Below are positions 8,432 to 18,123 of a stretch of DNA of 64,000 bases, piece by piece. Under the pieces are notes generated by a model. It was not told the DNA's origin. It saw only the letters and a list, made by a program, of their open reading frames with translations, and ran no database searches. The position numbers and the translations under genes are program-made. Location: NCBI RefSeq assembly GCF_001280505.1, contig NZ_LBIO01000042.1:331433-395432 (forward strand), read 5' to 3'. The DNA comes from Mangrovimonas sp. TPBH4. Lineage in GTDB: Bacteria > Bacteroidota > Bacteroidia > Flavobacteriales > Flavobacteriaceae. The first letter of the stretch is position 1, and each line of letters begins with the position of its first letter.

Positions 8432-9706
8432 ATGATAAAAAAACTTGTAGTAGTTTTTATAGCTTCTTTTGCATTACAATTACATGCGCAACAAGGTACA
8501 GTTTCCCCATATTCGTTTTTTGGAATTGGAAGTTTGAAGTTCAAGGGAACTGTGGAAAACAGAAGTATGGGAGGCCTAAGTATTTATACCGACAGTATCC
8601 ATGTTAATTTAAGAAACCCTGCAAGTTACGCGACCCCAAACCTGAAGTCCTTTAGAGACGAAAGCCGCCCGGTGAAGTTTGCAATTGCCGGAAGCCAACA
8701 AAGCTTGAATTTACAGACGGATAATGGGAGCGACAGATCTACAGCTACAACTTTTGATTATTTAGCCTTATCATTTCCTATGGGGAAATTTGGCTTTGGT
8801 TTTGGATTATTGCCTTACACTTCGGTGGGGTATAAAATTCAGTCCAAAAATGAAGACGGAGAAATCACCAATAAATATACTGGAGAAGGTGGTCTTAATA
8901 AAACCTATTTTGGTTTAGGATATGCCATAACGCCAAAACTAAGTGTTGGAGCCGATTTTAGCTATAACTTTGGAAATGTAAAGAATAACGTAGAAGAGTA
9001 TTTTTTCGATAATGGAGATTTTATACAGTACCCTACTGTAGAAAGAAACCGCTCTAACTTAAGTGGTTTTGCGGTGAATTTTGGGGTGACCTATAAAACC
9101 ATAATTAAGGAAACCTATGAGTTGGTGACTTCCGTTACCTATGCGCCAGAAAGCAAGTTGACCTCAAAAAATACCAGATCTATTTTAACAGGTGATGGAA
9201 CAAGTCTTGAGGCCGATTTGGAATCGCAAGGTTTGGACGAAACCGATTTGACCATGCCATCTCGACTGTCATTTGGAGCTGGAATTGGACAGCCAAGAAG
9301 GTGGTTTGTAGGGGCAGAATATACCATGCAAAATACAAGTGTGTTCTCAAATCCGTTTTTAGACAGTAATAATACTAACTTTGTAAATGGATCGAATTTC
9401 TCATTTGGTGGATTTTTTATTCCAGAATATGATTCTTTTTCAAAATACTGGAAGCGAATCACTTATAGGGCAGGAATGCATTTTGAGCATACAGGTTTAA
9501 ATATCAGTGATGAAGATATCACAGAGTTTGGCATATCTTTTGGAGCAGGGTTTCCTGTGGGAGGTGTGTTTTCCAATGCAAATCTTGGTTTAGAGTTCGG
9601 AAAAAGAGGGACAACAAACCAAAATTTGGTTCAGGAGAATTTCGCCAACATACTAATCAGTTTGTCTTTAAACGACAGATGGTTCCAAAAAAGAAAATAT
9701 AACTAA
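8432..9706 (+). CDS. Outer-membrane beta-barrel protein (FadL/OmpP1-like)
   Basis: A 424-residue exported protein with a clean signal peptide ending 'LHAQ' (about residue 20). Long stretches of amphipathic beta strands follow, with aromatic girdles such as 'FGFGFGLLPYTSVGYKI' and 'TYFGLGYAITPKLSVGADFSYNFG', as in FadL/OmpP1-type transport barrels. It probably sits in the outer membrane; its substrate is unknown. The start codon directly follows the coaX stop, so the two are translated from one transcript. A related gene set (coaX, barrel, TPR, lptC) suggests work in envelope assembly, which is inference. Confidence 0.7.
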   Translation: MIKKLVVVFIASFALQLHAQQGTVSPYSFFGIGSLKFKGTVENRSMGGLSIYTDSIHVNLRNPASYATPNLKSFRDESRPVKFAIAGSQQSLNLQTDNGSDRSTATTFDYLALSFPMGKFGFGFGLLPYTSVGYKIQSKNEDGEITNKYTGEGGLNKTYFGLGYAITPKLSVGADFSYNFGNVKNNVEEYFFDNGDFIQYPTVERNRSNLSGFAVNFGVTYKTIIKETYELVTSVTYAPESKLTSKNTRSILTGDGTSLEADLESQGLDETDLTMPSRLSFGAGIGQPRRWFVGAEYTMQNTSVFSNPFLDSNNTNFVNGSNFSFGGFFIPEYDSFSKYWKRITYRAGMHFEHTGLNISDEDITEFGISFGAGFPVGGVFSNANLGLEFGKRGTTNQNLVQENFANILISLSLNDRWFQKRKYN

Positions 9707-9731
9707 ATTTACAGTAATTAATAATTAAACA

Positions 9732-11114
9732 ATGAAAACGAGAATAACTTTAGTATTAGTTGCCCTGTTTTTGAGTGTTAACATAGGTTTCGCTCAACAA
9801 GATGAGGAGTGCATGACTAACCTAACGATCTTTTCAGACTATGTAAAGAGCAAAAAATATGACGAGGCGTATGAGCCATGGATGAAGGTGCGTACTAAAT
9901 GCCCTAAGTTTAATTATGCTATTTATGCTTACGGAGAAAAAATATTAAAGCATAAAATCGACAATTCTACAGGAGCAGAGCAAGTTGGTTATATCAAGGA
10001 TTTGATGAAAGTATGGGATGAAGGTATGGCCAATTATCCTACTAAATACAAATTAGGAGAAGTGCTTAACGATAAAGGTTTGTTGATGTACGACTACAAA
10101 AAGGAGTTGGGCGCAACAGATCAAGAAATCTACGATATGTTTGATAGAGCATATAAGGAAGATTTAGCGAACTTTAAAAATCCAAAAGGATTGTATGTGT
10201 ATTTCTCTACTATTGTAGATTTACATAGTGCTGGTAAAGTTGAGTTACAGGATGTTTTTGATAAATACGATGACGTATCTGATAAAATTGGAACTGAAGT
10301 AGAAAACTGTACTCAAGAGCTTAACAAGTTGGTTCAAAAAGAAGAGGCTGGTCAAACTTTGACATCCAAAGAAGAGAAGTACAGAAAGTACTATACAAAC
10401 TATCTTGAAAACTATGAGAAAATTGGAGGAAGTATTGATAGTAAATTGGGACAGTTGGCAAATTGTGAGAACTTGATCCCATTGTACAAGAAAGATTTCG
10501 ATACCTATAAGAACGATGCCGTTTGGTTGAAGAGAGCAGTAAGTAGAATGTACAACAAAGAGTGTACAGACGATCCACTTTACATCGAGTTGGTAAAAGC
10601 TTACGATGCTACTGCGCCTTCTGCCGATACTAAGTATTTCGTAGCAACTATCTTGTTTAAGCAAAATAAGGATAGCGAAGCAGTAAACTACTTGAAGCAA
10701 GCTTTCGATTTGGAAACTGATAAGTACAAAAAAGGAAGATTGGCTGAAAGAATTGGTGGTATCTTGAAGAAAAAGGGTCGTTACAGCGAAGCTAGAAGCT
10801 ACTATAGAGAGTCTTTGAAGTTGAATCCTTCAAACGGAAGACCTCACTTAAACATTGCCGCTATGTATGCAGCTAGTGCCAATGATTGTGGAGATAATCA
10901 ATTTAACAAGCGTGCAGTATTTTGGTATGCAGCTCAAGAAGCTAGAAAAGCTGGTAAGGTAGATGCTACATTGACTAAAGTAGCAAACCAAACAGCAGCT
11001 AGCTATGAAGGTAATGCACCAAGTAAAGGAGATATCTTTACTGAAGGTAACTCAGGACAAACTATTAAAATTGGTTGTTGGATCAATGGTAGTGTAGTAG
11101 TGCCAAATTTATAA
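9732..11114 (+). CDS. Exported TPR-repeat protein
   Basis: A 460-residue protein with an Sec signal peptide (to about residue 21, 'GFAQQ'). Its helical body shows TPR-like consensus near the C-terminus, for example 'KGRYSEARSYYRESLKLNPSNGRPHLNIAAMYA'. TPR proteins are scaffolds for protein complexes; this one should be periplasmic. Codon use looks highly biased (many AAG/GAA/GCT codons), which suggests strong expression. It sits between the barrel gene and lptC with short or no spacers, so a role in outer-membrane biogenesis is plausible but unproven. Confidence 0.72.
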   Translation: MKTRITLVLVALFLSVNIGFAQQDEECMTNLTIFSDYVKSKKYDEAYEPWMKVRTKCPKFNYAIYAYGEKILKHKIDNSTGAEQVGYIKDLMKVWDEGMANYPTKYKLGEVLNDKGLLMYDYKKELGATDQEIYDMFDRAYKEDLANFKNPKGLYVYFSTIVDLHSAGKVELQDVFDKYDDVSDKIGTEVENCTQELNKLVQKEEAGQTLTSKEEKYRKYYTNYLENYEKIGGSIDSKLGQLANCENLIPLYKKDFDTYKNDAVWLKRAVSRMYNKECTDDPLYIELVKAYDATAPSADTKYFVATILFKQNKDSEAVNYLKQAFDLETDKYKKGRLAERIGGILKKKGRYSEARSYYRESLKLNPSNGRPHLNIAAMYAASANDCGDNQFNKRAVFWYAAQEARKAGKVDATLTKVANQTAASYEGNAPSKGDIFTEGNSGQTIKIGCWINGSVVVPNL

Positions 11115-11702
11115 ATGAAACAGAAACATTTATATAATAACATAAAACTGGTCACAGCAATTGCTGTGACCTTGTTTTTTTCGTGTCAAAACAATTTAAA
11201 GGAAGTCCAAAAAATTGGGATTTCCCAAAACAAACCTATTGGCGAAGCGGAGCATATCAATTTAAAGTACACTGAGAAATTGAGTGATACCGCAAAAATG
11301 AAAGCCAATTTGGTGAGTCCTAAAATGTGGGACTTTTCCAATAGAAAATTCTCTTTCACAGAATTTCCGGAAGGCATCCATCTTACTGTATACGATGACG
11401 ATTATAATAAAAACGTCATTGTTTCAGATTACGCCATTGTGTACGATGAAACAGACCTTATAGACCTTCAAGGGAACGTTGTTATATCTACCTACTCTAA
11501 GGACACACTTTATGCAGACCAGTTGTATTATGACCAAAAAAATGAATGGTTGTTTACCAATGGAGAGTTCACTCTGCGTTCGGGTTCTGAGCTTACCAAG
11601 GGGCATGGTTTGGATTCCGATTCCAATTTCGAAAATTTCGAGATTACCGAAATGAGTGGTGTGCTTTATCTCGACGAGACTGAAGAATCCTCTTCAAACT
11701 AA
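11115..11702 (+). CDS. lptC: LptC-like LPS export lipoprotein
   Basis: A 195-residue protein with a lipoprotein signal (Cys24 in 'LFFSCQN'), so it is probably lipid-anchored rather than membrane-spanning like enterobacterial LptC. The rest matches the LptC/OstA beta-jellyroll, including 'DYAIVYDETDLIDLQGNVVISTYSKDTLYADQLYYDQ', which mirrors the 'GNV..... G..L.td.l.yd....' pattern of the family. Family role: periplasmic bridge carrying LPS from LptBFG to LptA. It follows the TPR gene with no spacer. The rest of the Lpt machinery is outside the window. Confidence 0.8.
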   Translation: MKQKHLYNNIKLVTAIAVTLFFSCQNNLKEVQKIGISQNKPIGEAEHINLKYTEKLSDTAKMKANLVSPKMWDFSNRKFSFTEFPEGIHLTVYDDDYNKNVIVSDYAIVYDETDLIDLQGNVVISTYSKDTLYADQLYYDQKNEWLFTNGEFTLRSGSELTKGHGLDSDSNFENFEITEMSGVLYLDETEESSSN

Positions 11703-11755
11703 ATTCTACACTTAAATAATTAGCTATCTTTGTTGGGTAAATAACACCAAGATTC

Positions 11756-11944
11756 ATGAAATTAATGAAGATTTTCCAATACGCTTATATTGTATTTGCA
11801 GTATTGTTTGCCTATGATGGGATTTCAAAATGGGAAACCAACCGAAATGGAGCCTATACCTCTTTGCTGTTAGCGGGCTTGGCAGTTTTTATGTTTTTCT
11901 TCAGAAGCCGCTTCAGGAAGAAGTTTGAAGACAGAAACAAGTAA
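11756..11944 (+). CDS. Small membrane protein of unknown function
   Basis: A 62-residue protein with two predicted transmembrane helices (about 7-22 and 36-50) and a very basic C-terminal tail (RSRFRKKFEDRNK), giving an inside-positive topology. No family recognised. It lies 53 bp after lptC and 6 bp before the CNNM/CBS gene, all on the same strand, so it is probably a real cotranscribed gene. Confidence 0.6.
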   Translation: MKLMKIFQYAYIVFAVLFAYDGISKWETNRNGAYTSLLLAGLAVFMFFFRSRFRKKFEDRNK

Positions 11945-11950
11945 TGCCTT

Positions 11951-13240
11951 ATGGACGTTAACGGCGTTATCATTGTAGTTTCCCTATTGCTTTCGGCGTT
12001 TTTTTCCGGAATGGAAATCGCCTATGTATCGGCCAATAAAATCCATATTGAAATAGAGAAGAAGCAGGACGACTTCTTGGCTAAAATATTAAAGCGACTT
12101 ACCGAGAAACCATCCAAATATATTGCCACCATGCTTATTGGTAACAATATTGCCTTGGTTATTTATGGTTTTGTTATGGGCGATGTGTTGGTGGATTGGT
12201 TCCAGTCCATGTTGCCTACTAATTATGGTTTTCTAAATTATTTACTTACCGATTTGAGCTTGCTCTCCCAAACGGTAATTTCTACCATTGTAATCTTGAT
12301 AACCGCGGAATTTTTGCCGAAAGTGTTTTTTCAGATTTACGCCAATTCCTTTCTAAAGATTTTTGCCTTTCCGGCCTATCTTTTTTACTTGCTGTTTTGG
12401 TTTATATCCTCTTTTGTAATTTGGATTTCCGACAGTGTATTGCGTCGCTTCTTCAAGACCGATGGAGATGACGTGCAATTGGCGATGACCAAGGTGGAAT
12501 TGGGCAATTACATAAGTGAGCAAATGGAATCTGTGGAAGAGCATGATGAAGTGGATAGCGAAATTCAGATTTTCCAAAAAGCTTTGGAGTTTTCGGAGGT
12601 AAAGGCGCGTGAAGCCATGGTGCCCAGAACAGAAATGATTGCTGTTGAAGTTAACGATACCATCCAGAATATCAATGCCCTTTTTACGGCTTCCGGGCTG
12701 TCCAAAATTTTGGTGTACAAGGATTCCATAGATGACATTTTGGGTTATGTGCATTCTTTTGAATTGTTCAAAAAACCAAGTTCCTTAAAATCTATAGTTC
12801 TCCCTGTAGAATTTGTGCCGGAAACCATGTTGGTAAAGGACGTGCTGAACATCCTTACCAAGAAGCGCAAGAGTATTGCGGTGGTAATCGATGAATATGG
12901 CGGTACTGCGGGAATAATGACTGTTGAAGACATTGTAGAGGAACTTTTTGGTGAAATTGAAGACGAGCACGATACCGTGGCCCTTATTGAAGAAAAATTG
13001 GAAGATGGACATTTTAAATTCTCCGCCCGTTTGGAGGTGGACTATATCAATGAAACCTATAAACTGGATCTTCCTGAAGGTGAAAATTATGAAACTTTGG
13101 GAGGTTTAATTGTGGACGAAACTGAAGAGATTCCACAACTCAATGATCAGGTGATGATAGAAAATTACTTGTTTACCATTTTGGAGGTGTCTTCTACAAA
13201 AATTGATGTGGTTTCCTTAAAAGTTCTTGAAGAAGAATAG
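11951..13240 (+). CDS. CNNM/CBS-domain protein (CorC/hemolysin C family)
   Basis: A 429-residue inner-membrane protein. Residues 1-185 form a CNNM (DUF21) transmembrane domain starting 'LLSAFFSGMEIAYVSANK'. Residues about 200-330 form a CBS pair, with 'AREAMVPRTEMIAVE' and 'VVIDEYGGTAGIMTVEDIVEELFGEIEDEHD'. Residues about 345-425 form a CorC/HlyC FAD-like-fold domain. Proteins of this type handle Mg2+/Co2+ efflux or tolerance; the older 'hemolysin' label is misleading. Members of the family also include GldE of gliding motility, but no gld neighbour is present here. Start ATG at 11951. Confidence 0.88.
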   Translation: MDVNGVIIVVSLLLSAFFSGMEIAYVSANKIHIEIEKKQDDFLAKILKRLTEKPSKYIATMLIGNNIALVIYGFVMGDVLVDWFQSMLPTNYGFLNYLLTDLSLLSQTVISTIVILITAEFLPKVFFQIYANSFLKIFAFPAYLFYLLFWFISSFVIWISDSVLRRFFKTDGDDVQLAMTKVELGNYISEQMESVEEHDEVDSEIQIFQKALEFSEVKAREAMVPRTEMIAVEVNDTIQNINALFTASGLSKILVYKDSIDDILGYVHSFELFKKPSSLKSIVLPVEFVPETMLVKDVLNILTKKRKSIAVVIDEYGGTAGIMTVEDIVEELFGEIEDEHDTVALIEEKLEDGHFKFSARLEVDYINETYKLDLPEGENYETLGGLIVDETEEIPQLNDQVMIENYLFTILEVSSTKIDVVSLKVLEEE

Positions 13241-13393
13241 TTTTGTGACTTTAGTGGATTTGATAAGTTTGTTGTTCTTAGGGTTTTACAGAGACGTCAT
13301 CCTATCTTTTTGTGAGGTTTTATAAGGTGTTTCTGCCATATTTAAAATATACAATAAAACCTAATATATCTTTTATTATTTCATATAAAACGT

Positions 13394-13401
13394 TATTTTC
13401 G
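13394..13401 (+). promoter_or_regulatory. -7 promoter box of ppiD
   Basis: TATTTTCG, 7 of 8 matches to TAnnTTTG, 31 bases before the ATG of the ppiD-like gene and within a very AT-rich spacer of 192 bp that holds no other gene. Confidence 0.4.
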
Positions 13402-13432
13402 CGGACTTATATTTTTTAACGTATACAATAAA

Positions 13433-15586
13433 ATGGCAGTTTTAAGTAAAATTAGACAACGTTCACTCTTTTTAATTCTAATCATAGCATTAGCATTATT
13501 TTCTTTCGTATTATCGGATCTTTTCAGAAATAGTGGTGCCTTAAATGGCTCTCAGGATGTGGTAGCAACCGTAAACGGTACCGACATCAATAGAGAGGAG
13601 TTTATGCAAAAAGTGGAGAATGCGCAAAGAATGCAAGGTCCAGGTGCATCATCTACACAAACCATGAACAGAGTGTATGAGCAGGAAGTGCGTAAAGCAG
13701 TGTTGCAAGCTCAGTTTGAAGAATTGGGATTGTCTGTAGAGAAAGAGCAAATGAGAGATTTGTTGAAGCAAAACTTTTCGTCTTATCCAGAATTTAGCAA
13801 TGAGGCGGGAATGTTTGATGAAAACAAGTTGAACGAATTTATTGCAAACTTAAAGGCTATTCAAAATAATACTCCAAACCGTGCGCCTCTAGGAAACTTC
13901 CAAATTAACTACTACGAGTGGGTAAACAACGAGGCGTCAATCGCAGAACGTGCCAAGGAGCAAGTTTATTTCAATATGATCAAAGCTGGTGTGGCTAGTA
14001 CTTTAGCTGAAGCAGAAACTGATTATATGTTGGAAAATGAAACTGTAGATTTAAAATATGTAAGCGTACCTTATACTTCTATTGCTGATAGTTTGGTGGA
14101 AGTAACTAAATCTGATATTTCTAAATACATCAGTGAGAACAAAGGTAAGTACGAAGTTGAAGAGAGCAGAGATATTGCTTTTGTTCAGTTTGAAGAAGTA
14201 GCTTCTGTACAAGATGAGGAAGCCATTCAAGCTAACTTGGTGAAATTATTGGATGATCGTGAGGAGTTCAATAAAGTAACTAAAGCTAACGAAACTGTAT
14301 ACGGGTTTAGAAGTACCAAAAACATCGAAGATTTTGTAAATGCAAATTCTGATATTAAATACAATGATAGCTTTGTGTTCAAATCGACATTGCCTACTGT
14401 AGCAGCAGATAGCATCTATAACTTGCCTGTTGGAGAGTTTTATGGTCCTTATAAGGATAATGGATTCTTTAAATTGAGTAAAGTTGTCGCTGAGACTCAA
14501 ATGCCAGATTCAGTAAAAGTAAGACACATCTTGGTGCCTTACATTGGAGCAACGAGAGTGGATCCTTCTGTTACCGATACCGAAGAAGAAGCAGAAGCAA
14601 CTGCAGATAGCATTTTGAACTTGATCAAAACAAAACAAAGCAAGTTTGTTGACTTGTTGGAATTGTCTTCAGATAAAGTGAGCAACGAAAAAGAAGGGGT
14701 TATCGAGTTTGGTTACAACCAATCATTTGCTCCAGAATTTAAGGCTTTCTCTTTCGAGAACAATGTAGGAGATATCGATGTGGTTAAAACTTCTTTTGGA
14801 TACCACATTATAGAGATCTTGGATCAAAAGAACAGGTCTAGAGCTGTTAAAGTTGCGACTATTGCTCAAAAAATTGAGCCGTCAGAAGAGACTATCGACG
14901 AGGTGTTCAATTCTGCATCTAGATTTGAGGTAGCGATTCAAAAAGGAGATTTCCAAGAAGTAGCTAAAGAAAACAACTATGCAGTAAAACCTGTAAGTGT
15001 AAAAGTGTTGGATGAAAATATTCCTGGTTTGGGTAGTCAAAGAGCTATGGTGCGTTGGGCATACGATGCTGAAACTAAAGTAGGGGACTACAAGCGTTTC
15101 TCTGTGCCAGGAGGTGGATATGCCGTGGTACAATTGGTAAAAGTGACTCCAGAAGGTTTAATGTCTCCAGAGAATGCTTCTGCCACTGCAATTGCTGAAA
15201 TCAGAAATGCTAAGAAAGCTAAAATGATCCGTGAGAAAATTTCAGCTTCAACAGTTGCTGATGTAGCGAAGAACCAAGGTGTGGCAACACGCTCGGCATC
15301 TGCTGTAAATATGAAGAACCCAACCTTGTCTGGAGCTGGTTTAGAACCAAAAGTAATTGGTGTGGCCTTTGGATTGAAAGAAGGAGAAACTTCTAAATTA
15401 ATCGACGGAAATAAAGGTGTATACATGGTGGAAGTAACCAAAGTAACGACAGCAGCTGGTTTGGATAACTACCAACCAATTGCCAACAGATTGACAACGT
15501 CAAGAGTAAATGCGGTACAATCTAAAGCGTATAATGCGCTTAAAGATGCAGCTGAGATTGAAGATAACAGAGCTAAATTCTATTAA
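13433..15586 (+). CDS. ppiD: PpiD/SurA-type peptidylprolyl isomerase, membrane-anchored
   Basis: A 717-residue periplasmic folding factor. One N-terminal transmembrane helix (about 11-29) anchors it. A SurA_N-like chaperone domain begins with 'VVATVNGTDINREEFMQKVENAQ', a strong PpiD/SurA signature. A parvulin domain spans about 360-470 ('VKVRHILVPYIG... EFGYNQSFAPEFKAF... TSFGYHIIEILDQ'). A second, less conserved parvulin-like region follows. Length suits Bacteroidota PpiD (about 700 residues). Role: assisting folding of proteins leaving the Sec translocon and bound for the outer membrane. Single-gene unit with its own promoter and a strong terminator. Confidence 0.9.
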   Translation: MAVLSKIRQRSLFLILIIALALFSFVLSDLFRNSGALNGSQDVVATVNGTDINREEFMQKVENAQRMQGPGASSTQTMNRVYEQEVRKAVLQAQFEELGLSVEKEQMRDLLKQNFSSYPEFSNEAGMFDENKLNEFIANLKAIQNNTPNRAPLGNFQINYYEWVNNEASIAERAKEQVYFNMIKAGVASTLAEAETDYMLENETVDLKYVSVPYTSIADSLVEVTKSDISKYISENKGKYEVEESRDIAFVQFEEVASVQDEEAIQANLVKLLDDREEFNKVTKANETVYGFRSTKNIEDFVNANSDIKYNDSFVFKSTLPTVAADSIYNLPVGEFYGPYKDNGFFKLSKVVAETQMPDSVKVRHILVPYIGATRVDPSVTDTEEEAEATADSILNLIKTKQSKFVDLLELSSDKVSNEKEGVIEFGYNQSFAPEFKAFSFENNVGDIDVVKTSFGYHIIEILDQKNRSRAVKVATIAQKIEPSEETIDEVFNSASRFEVAIQKGDFQEVAKENNYAVKPVSVKVLDENIPGLGSQRAMVRWAYDAETKVGDYKRFSVPGGGYAVVQLVKVTPEGLMSPENASATAIAEIRNAKKAKMIREKISASTVADVAKNQGVATRSASAVNMKNPTLSGAGLEPKVIGVAFGLKEGETSKLIDGNKGVYMVEVTKVTTAAGLDNYQPIANRLTTSRVNAVQSKAYNALKDAAEIEDNRAKFY

Positions 15587-15606
15587 TGAAATGCTCCCTT
15601 AGGCAT

Positions 15607-15640
15607 AAAAAAAGCTCCACTGTTAAGTGGAGCTTTTTTT
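15607..15640. terminator. Bidirectional terminator between ppiD and GHMP kinase
   Basis: Perfect 14-bp stem AAAAAAAGCTCCAC / GTGGAGCTTTTTTT with a 6-base loop, between convergent genes. Confidence 0.93.
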
Positions 15641-15652
15641 ATATAAAGGTTT

Positions 15653-16576
15653 TTAGAGAATCATTTCAGAAAAAGGCAAGACGGTTGTAAAGCCCTTGGA
15701 GCTTAAATAAGGTCGAGGGTCAACTTCAGAGGTGAGCATGATAAAATCTCCTCCCCATGCCCCTAAACTCTTTACAGCGCCGTTAAAATCGCGAAACAGG
15801 TGCTCTTCTACCGTAGTCTGTTTTGTGAGTTTGGAAATTATGCTTTCATGAGCTTTGATAAGTGTTTCAAATTCTGATAGGCTATCACATGCCAAGACTT
15901 GTTTGGTAATATCGTTAATCTCCGAAATAGCTGAAAAATTATCTCCTCTGTTGGCTTTGTAATGGGCAATACCTTCTCTGCTGTTTTGCTTTTGGTTCAA
16001 GTGCACAAAGTATAAATGCGAGCTAAATACAGGATTAAAGGTAACTGGTGTGACTTTCCTACCGTTTGAATTTGTTTCCAATTGATATAAAATAGGCGTG
16101 TCATGACTAGCACAGGCGATGTCATAACCACTACCTCCAAAAGTTGCTTTCAAAAGTTTATAAGGATCTACTTTTGCCCAGTTTGAAATATTATTGATTA
16201 AGGTAGAAGAAGTGCCAAGTCCCCAATTGTTTGGGAACTCTAATGCGGTGGTTATTTCAGAACCATTAAAGGTATTGAGAAACTCTGGATTTAATTTTTT
16301 AGCAGTTTCCAAAATTTGTATCAAACGATCATTAACACTTTGATTAGTATGCTGAACAGATGTTATTTGATTGTTCTCAACTTTGAAAGTGGCTTCAAAC
16401 CAAACATTGCCTTCATAGTCTAAACTTCTCCAAAGGAGAGTTGGCTCTTCAATAGGTTTTACGATTAAACCTTGCCCAAATTTAGTTGGAATGGCCAAAG
16501 ACAATGCGCCATCCAAAACCACATATTCTCCGGTTAGCAATAATTTTCCGTGACTATAATGCTTGAATGATTCCAC
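15653..16576 (-). CDS. GHMP kinase, GYDIA family (mevalonate-pathway type)
   Basis: A 307-residue GHMP-superfamily kinase. The N-terminal 'HGKLLLTGEYVVLDGALSLAIP' is the substrate-side motif of mevalonate/phosphomevalonate kinases, 'GLGTSST' (119-125) is the ATP-binding loop, and 'GSGYDIA' (148-154) carries the motif that names the GYDIA family of Bacteroidota. It begins 2 bp after HMG-CoA reductase on the same strand. That pairing argues for a kinase step of the mevalonate pathway for isoprenoid synthesis; which step is not determined by sequence. Confidence 0.88.
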   Translation of the reverse strand: MESFKHYSHGKLLLTGEYVVLDGALSLAIPTKFGQGLIVKPIEEPTLLWRSLDYEGNVWFEATFKVENNQITSVQHTNQSVNDRLIQILETAKKLNPEFLNTFNGSEITTALEFPNNWGLGTSSTLINNISNWAKVDPYKLLKATFGGSGYDIACASHDTPILYQLETNSNGRKVTPVTFNPVFSSHLYFVHLNQKQNSREGIAHYKANRGDNFSAISEINDITKQVLACDSLSEFETLIKAHESIISKLTKQTTVEEHLFRDFNGAVKSLGAWGGDFIMLTSEVDPRPYLSSKGFTTVLPFSEMIL

Positions 16577-16578
16577 AA

Positions 16579-17895
16579 TTATTGTCTCAATTTGTTTAAG
16601 GCTTCCACTACGGCACTATGGGTCACCACATGGGTTTTGAAATGAGCAGCTAACTGTGCCTTTTCTTCATTGGTGGCTTCAAATTGGTTTAAAATATTCA
16701 TTAAGTGCATCTTCATATGTCCTTCTTGGATGCCTGTTGTAGTTAAAGAACGTAAGGCTGCAAAGTTCTGTGCCAAACCGGCAACGGCTACAATTTGCAT
16801 CAATTCCTTAGCAGATGGTTTATGTAGCATCTCTAGGGCTAATTTCACCAATGGGTGTAAGCTTGTAAGTCCTCCAACAGTTCCCAGTGCCAAAGGGATT
16901 TCTATCCAAAACCTAAAAATTCCGTCTTTAATGCTGGCGTGTGTAAGGCTACTGTACTGTCCGTTTCTGGAAGCATAAGCATGTGCACAGGCTTCAACAG
17001 CTCTAAAATCATTCCCGGTTGCCAATACTACGGCATCGATACCGTTCATGATGCCTTTGTTGTGGGTAACGGCTCTATAAGGCTCTATTTCTGCTATTTT
17101 AACAGCCTGTATAAATTTATTTGCAAATTCATCTGCAGGGATGGAAGGATCTTCCTGTAAGTCCTCTATGTTGCAACTTACTTCAGCTCTTACCAAGCAG
17201 TCAGGGACATAATTGGAAAGAATGCTCATAATGATTTGGATGTCCAAATCCACTTGTGCTGCTGCTTCATAGTTGGCAGCTTCCGAAGTGAAGGTCTTGG
17301 AAAACTGTTCTAAACAGGAATTGATAAAATTGGCGCCCATGGCATCCAAGGTTTCAAAAGTGGCATGCAATTGAAAATAGCCTTCCAAAGTTTCGCTTTT
17401 ATCTCGTAATGAGATATCCAAGATACCACCACCGCGCTTTTCCATGTTTTTGGTGATGGGCTTTACGGCATCCAAAAGTTTTGGTTTTACCCATTCAAAA
17501 TAGTTTTGAAGGGTCTCCAATTCACCAGAAAAATTGAAATGTACCTGACCTATTTTCGTGGTGGAAACGACCTCGGTTTTAAAACCGCCTCGAGTTGCCC
17601 AAAATTTGGCCGCTTTACTAGCCGCCGCCACCACCGAACTCTCTTCTATGGCCATCGGGATGGTATAGGTTTTACTGTTGATGATAAAATTGGGTGCAAC
17701 GCCCAAAGGCAAATAGTAATTGGAAATGGTGTTTTCAATAAACTCGTCGTGGAGCTGTTGTAGCTTATCATTGGAGTTCCAATATTGCTTTAGTACGGTT
17801 TTGGCTGCTTCCTTGTTGGAAAAGTATGTTTCTACCAACCAATCGATTTTTTTGGACTTGGATAGTTTGGAAAAACCGGAAATCGTTTTACTCAT
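16579..17895 (-). CDS. Hydroxymethylglutaryl-CoA reductase, class II (bacterial type)
   Basis: A 438-residue HMG-CoA reductase, which makes mevalonate from HMG-CoA. Visible features are the 'ENTISNYYLPLGVAPNF' substrate segment, 'DAMGANF' nucleotide-binding region, 'GTVGG', and the C-terminal 'EGHMKMH' with the catalytic His. Length and absence of a membrane domain fit the soluble bacterial class II. The label 'degradative' is often attached to this class, but the adjacent GHMP kinase argues for biosynthesis. ATG at 17895 is chosen over an upstream GTG at 17913, because a perfect -7 box lies at 17915-17922 and the GTG would precede the transcription start. Confidence 0.93.
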   Translation of the reverse strand: MSKTISGFSKLSKSKKIDWLVETYFSNKEAAKTVLKQYWNSNDKLQQLHDEFIENTISNYYLPLGVAPNFIINSKTYTIPMAIEESSVVAAASKAAKFWATRGGFKTEVVSTTKIGQVHFNFSGELETLQNYFEWVKPKLLDAVKPITKNMEKRGGGILDISLRDKSETLEGYFQLHATFETLDAMGANFINSCLEQFSKTFTSEAANYEAAAQVDLDIQIIMSILSNYVPDCLVRAEVSCNIEDLQEDPSIPADEFANKFIQAVKIAEIEPYRAVTHNKGIMNGIDAVVLATGNDFRAVEACAHAYASRNGQYSSLTHASIKDGIFRFWIEIPLALGTVGGLTSLHPLVKLALEMLHKPSAKELMQIVAVAGLAQNFAALRSLTTTGIQEGHMKMHLMNILNQFEATNEEKAQLAAHFKTHVVTHSAVVEALNKLRQ

Positions 17896-17914
17896 CAGGT
17901 CATGTTTTAACACG

Positions 17915-17922
17915 CAAAGATA
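17915..17922 (-). promoter_or_regulatory. -7 promoter box of the HMG-CoA reductase operon
   Basis: TATCTTTG on the minus strand, a perfect TAnnTTTG box, 19 bases upstream of the chosen ATG. No clear -33 element. Confidence 0.6.
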
Positions 17923-18123
17923 CTATTATAAGCTTTAAAATTCAGGCGATGGGCTGCAATACTGATTTATCTGTTAATACTGATGGCTTTTTGCTTTATT
18001 TTTAGTAAACTTGGCAATATTTTGTCAAAAATTTAGAGGCATATATCCCGCTTCCTGACTGGGGTGTTGTTTCTTGTTTAAAATCAGATAATTAACTAAT
18101 AGTTTCTAATTAATACTAAAATT

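Noticed and set aside
10245..10700. A 151-codon minus-strand frame inside the TPR gene
   Set aside because: It is antisense to a well-supported exported TPR protein and its product has no sensible composition.
17896..17913. GTG start for HMG-CoA reductase
   Set aside because: It lies within 2 bases of a perfect -7 box and would not be transcribed.
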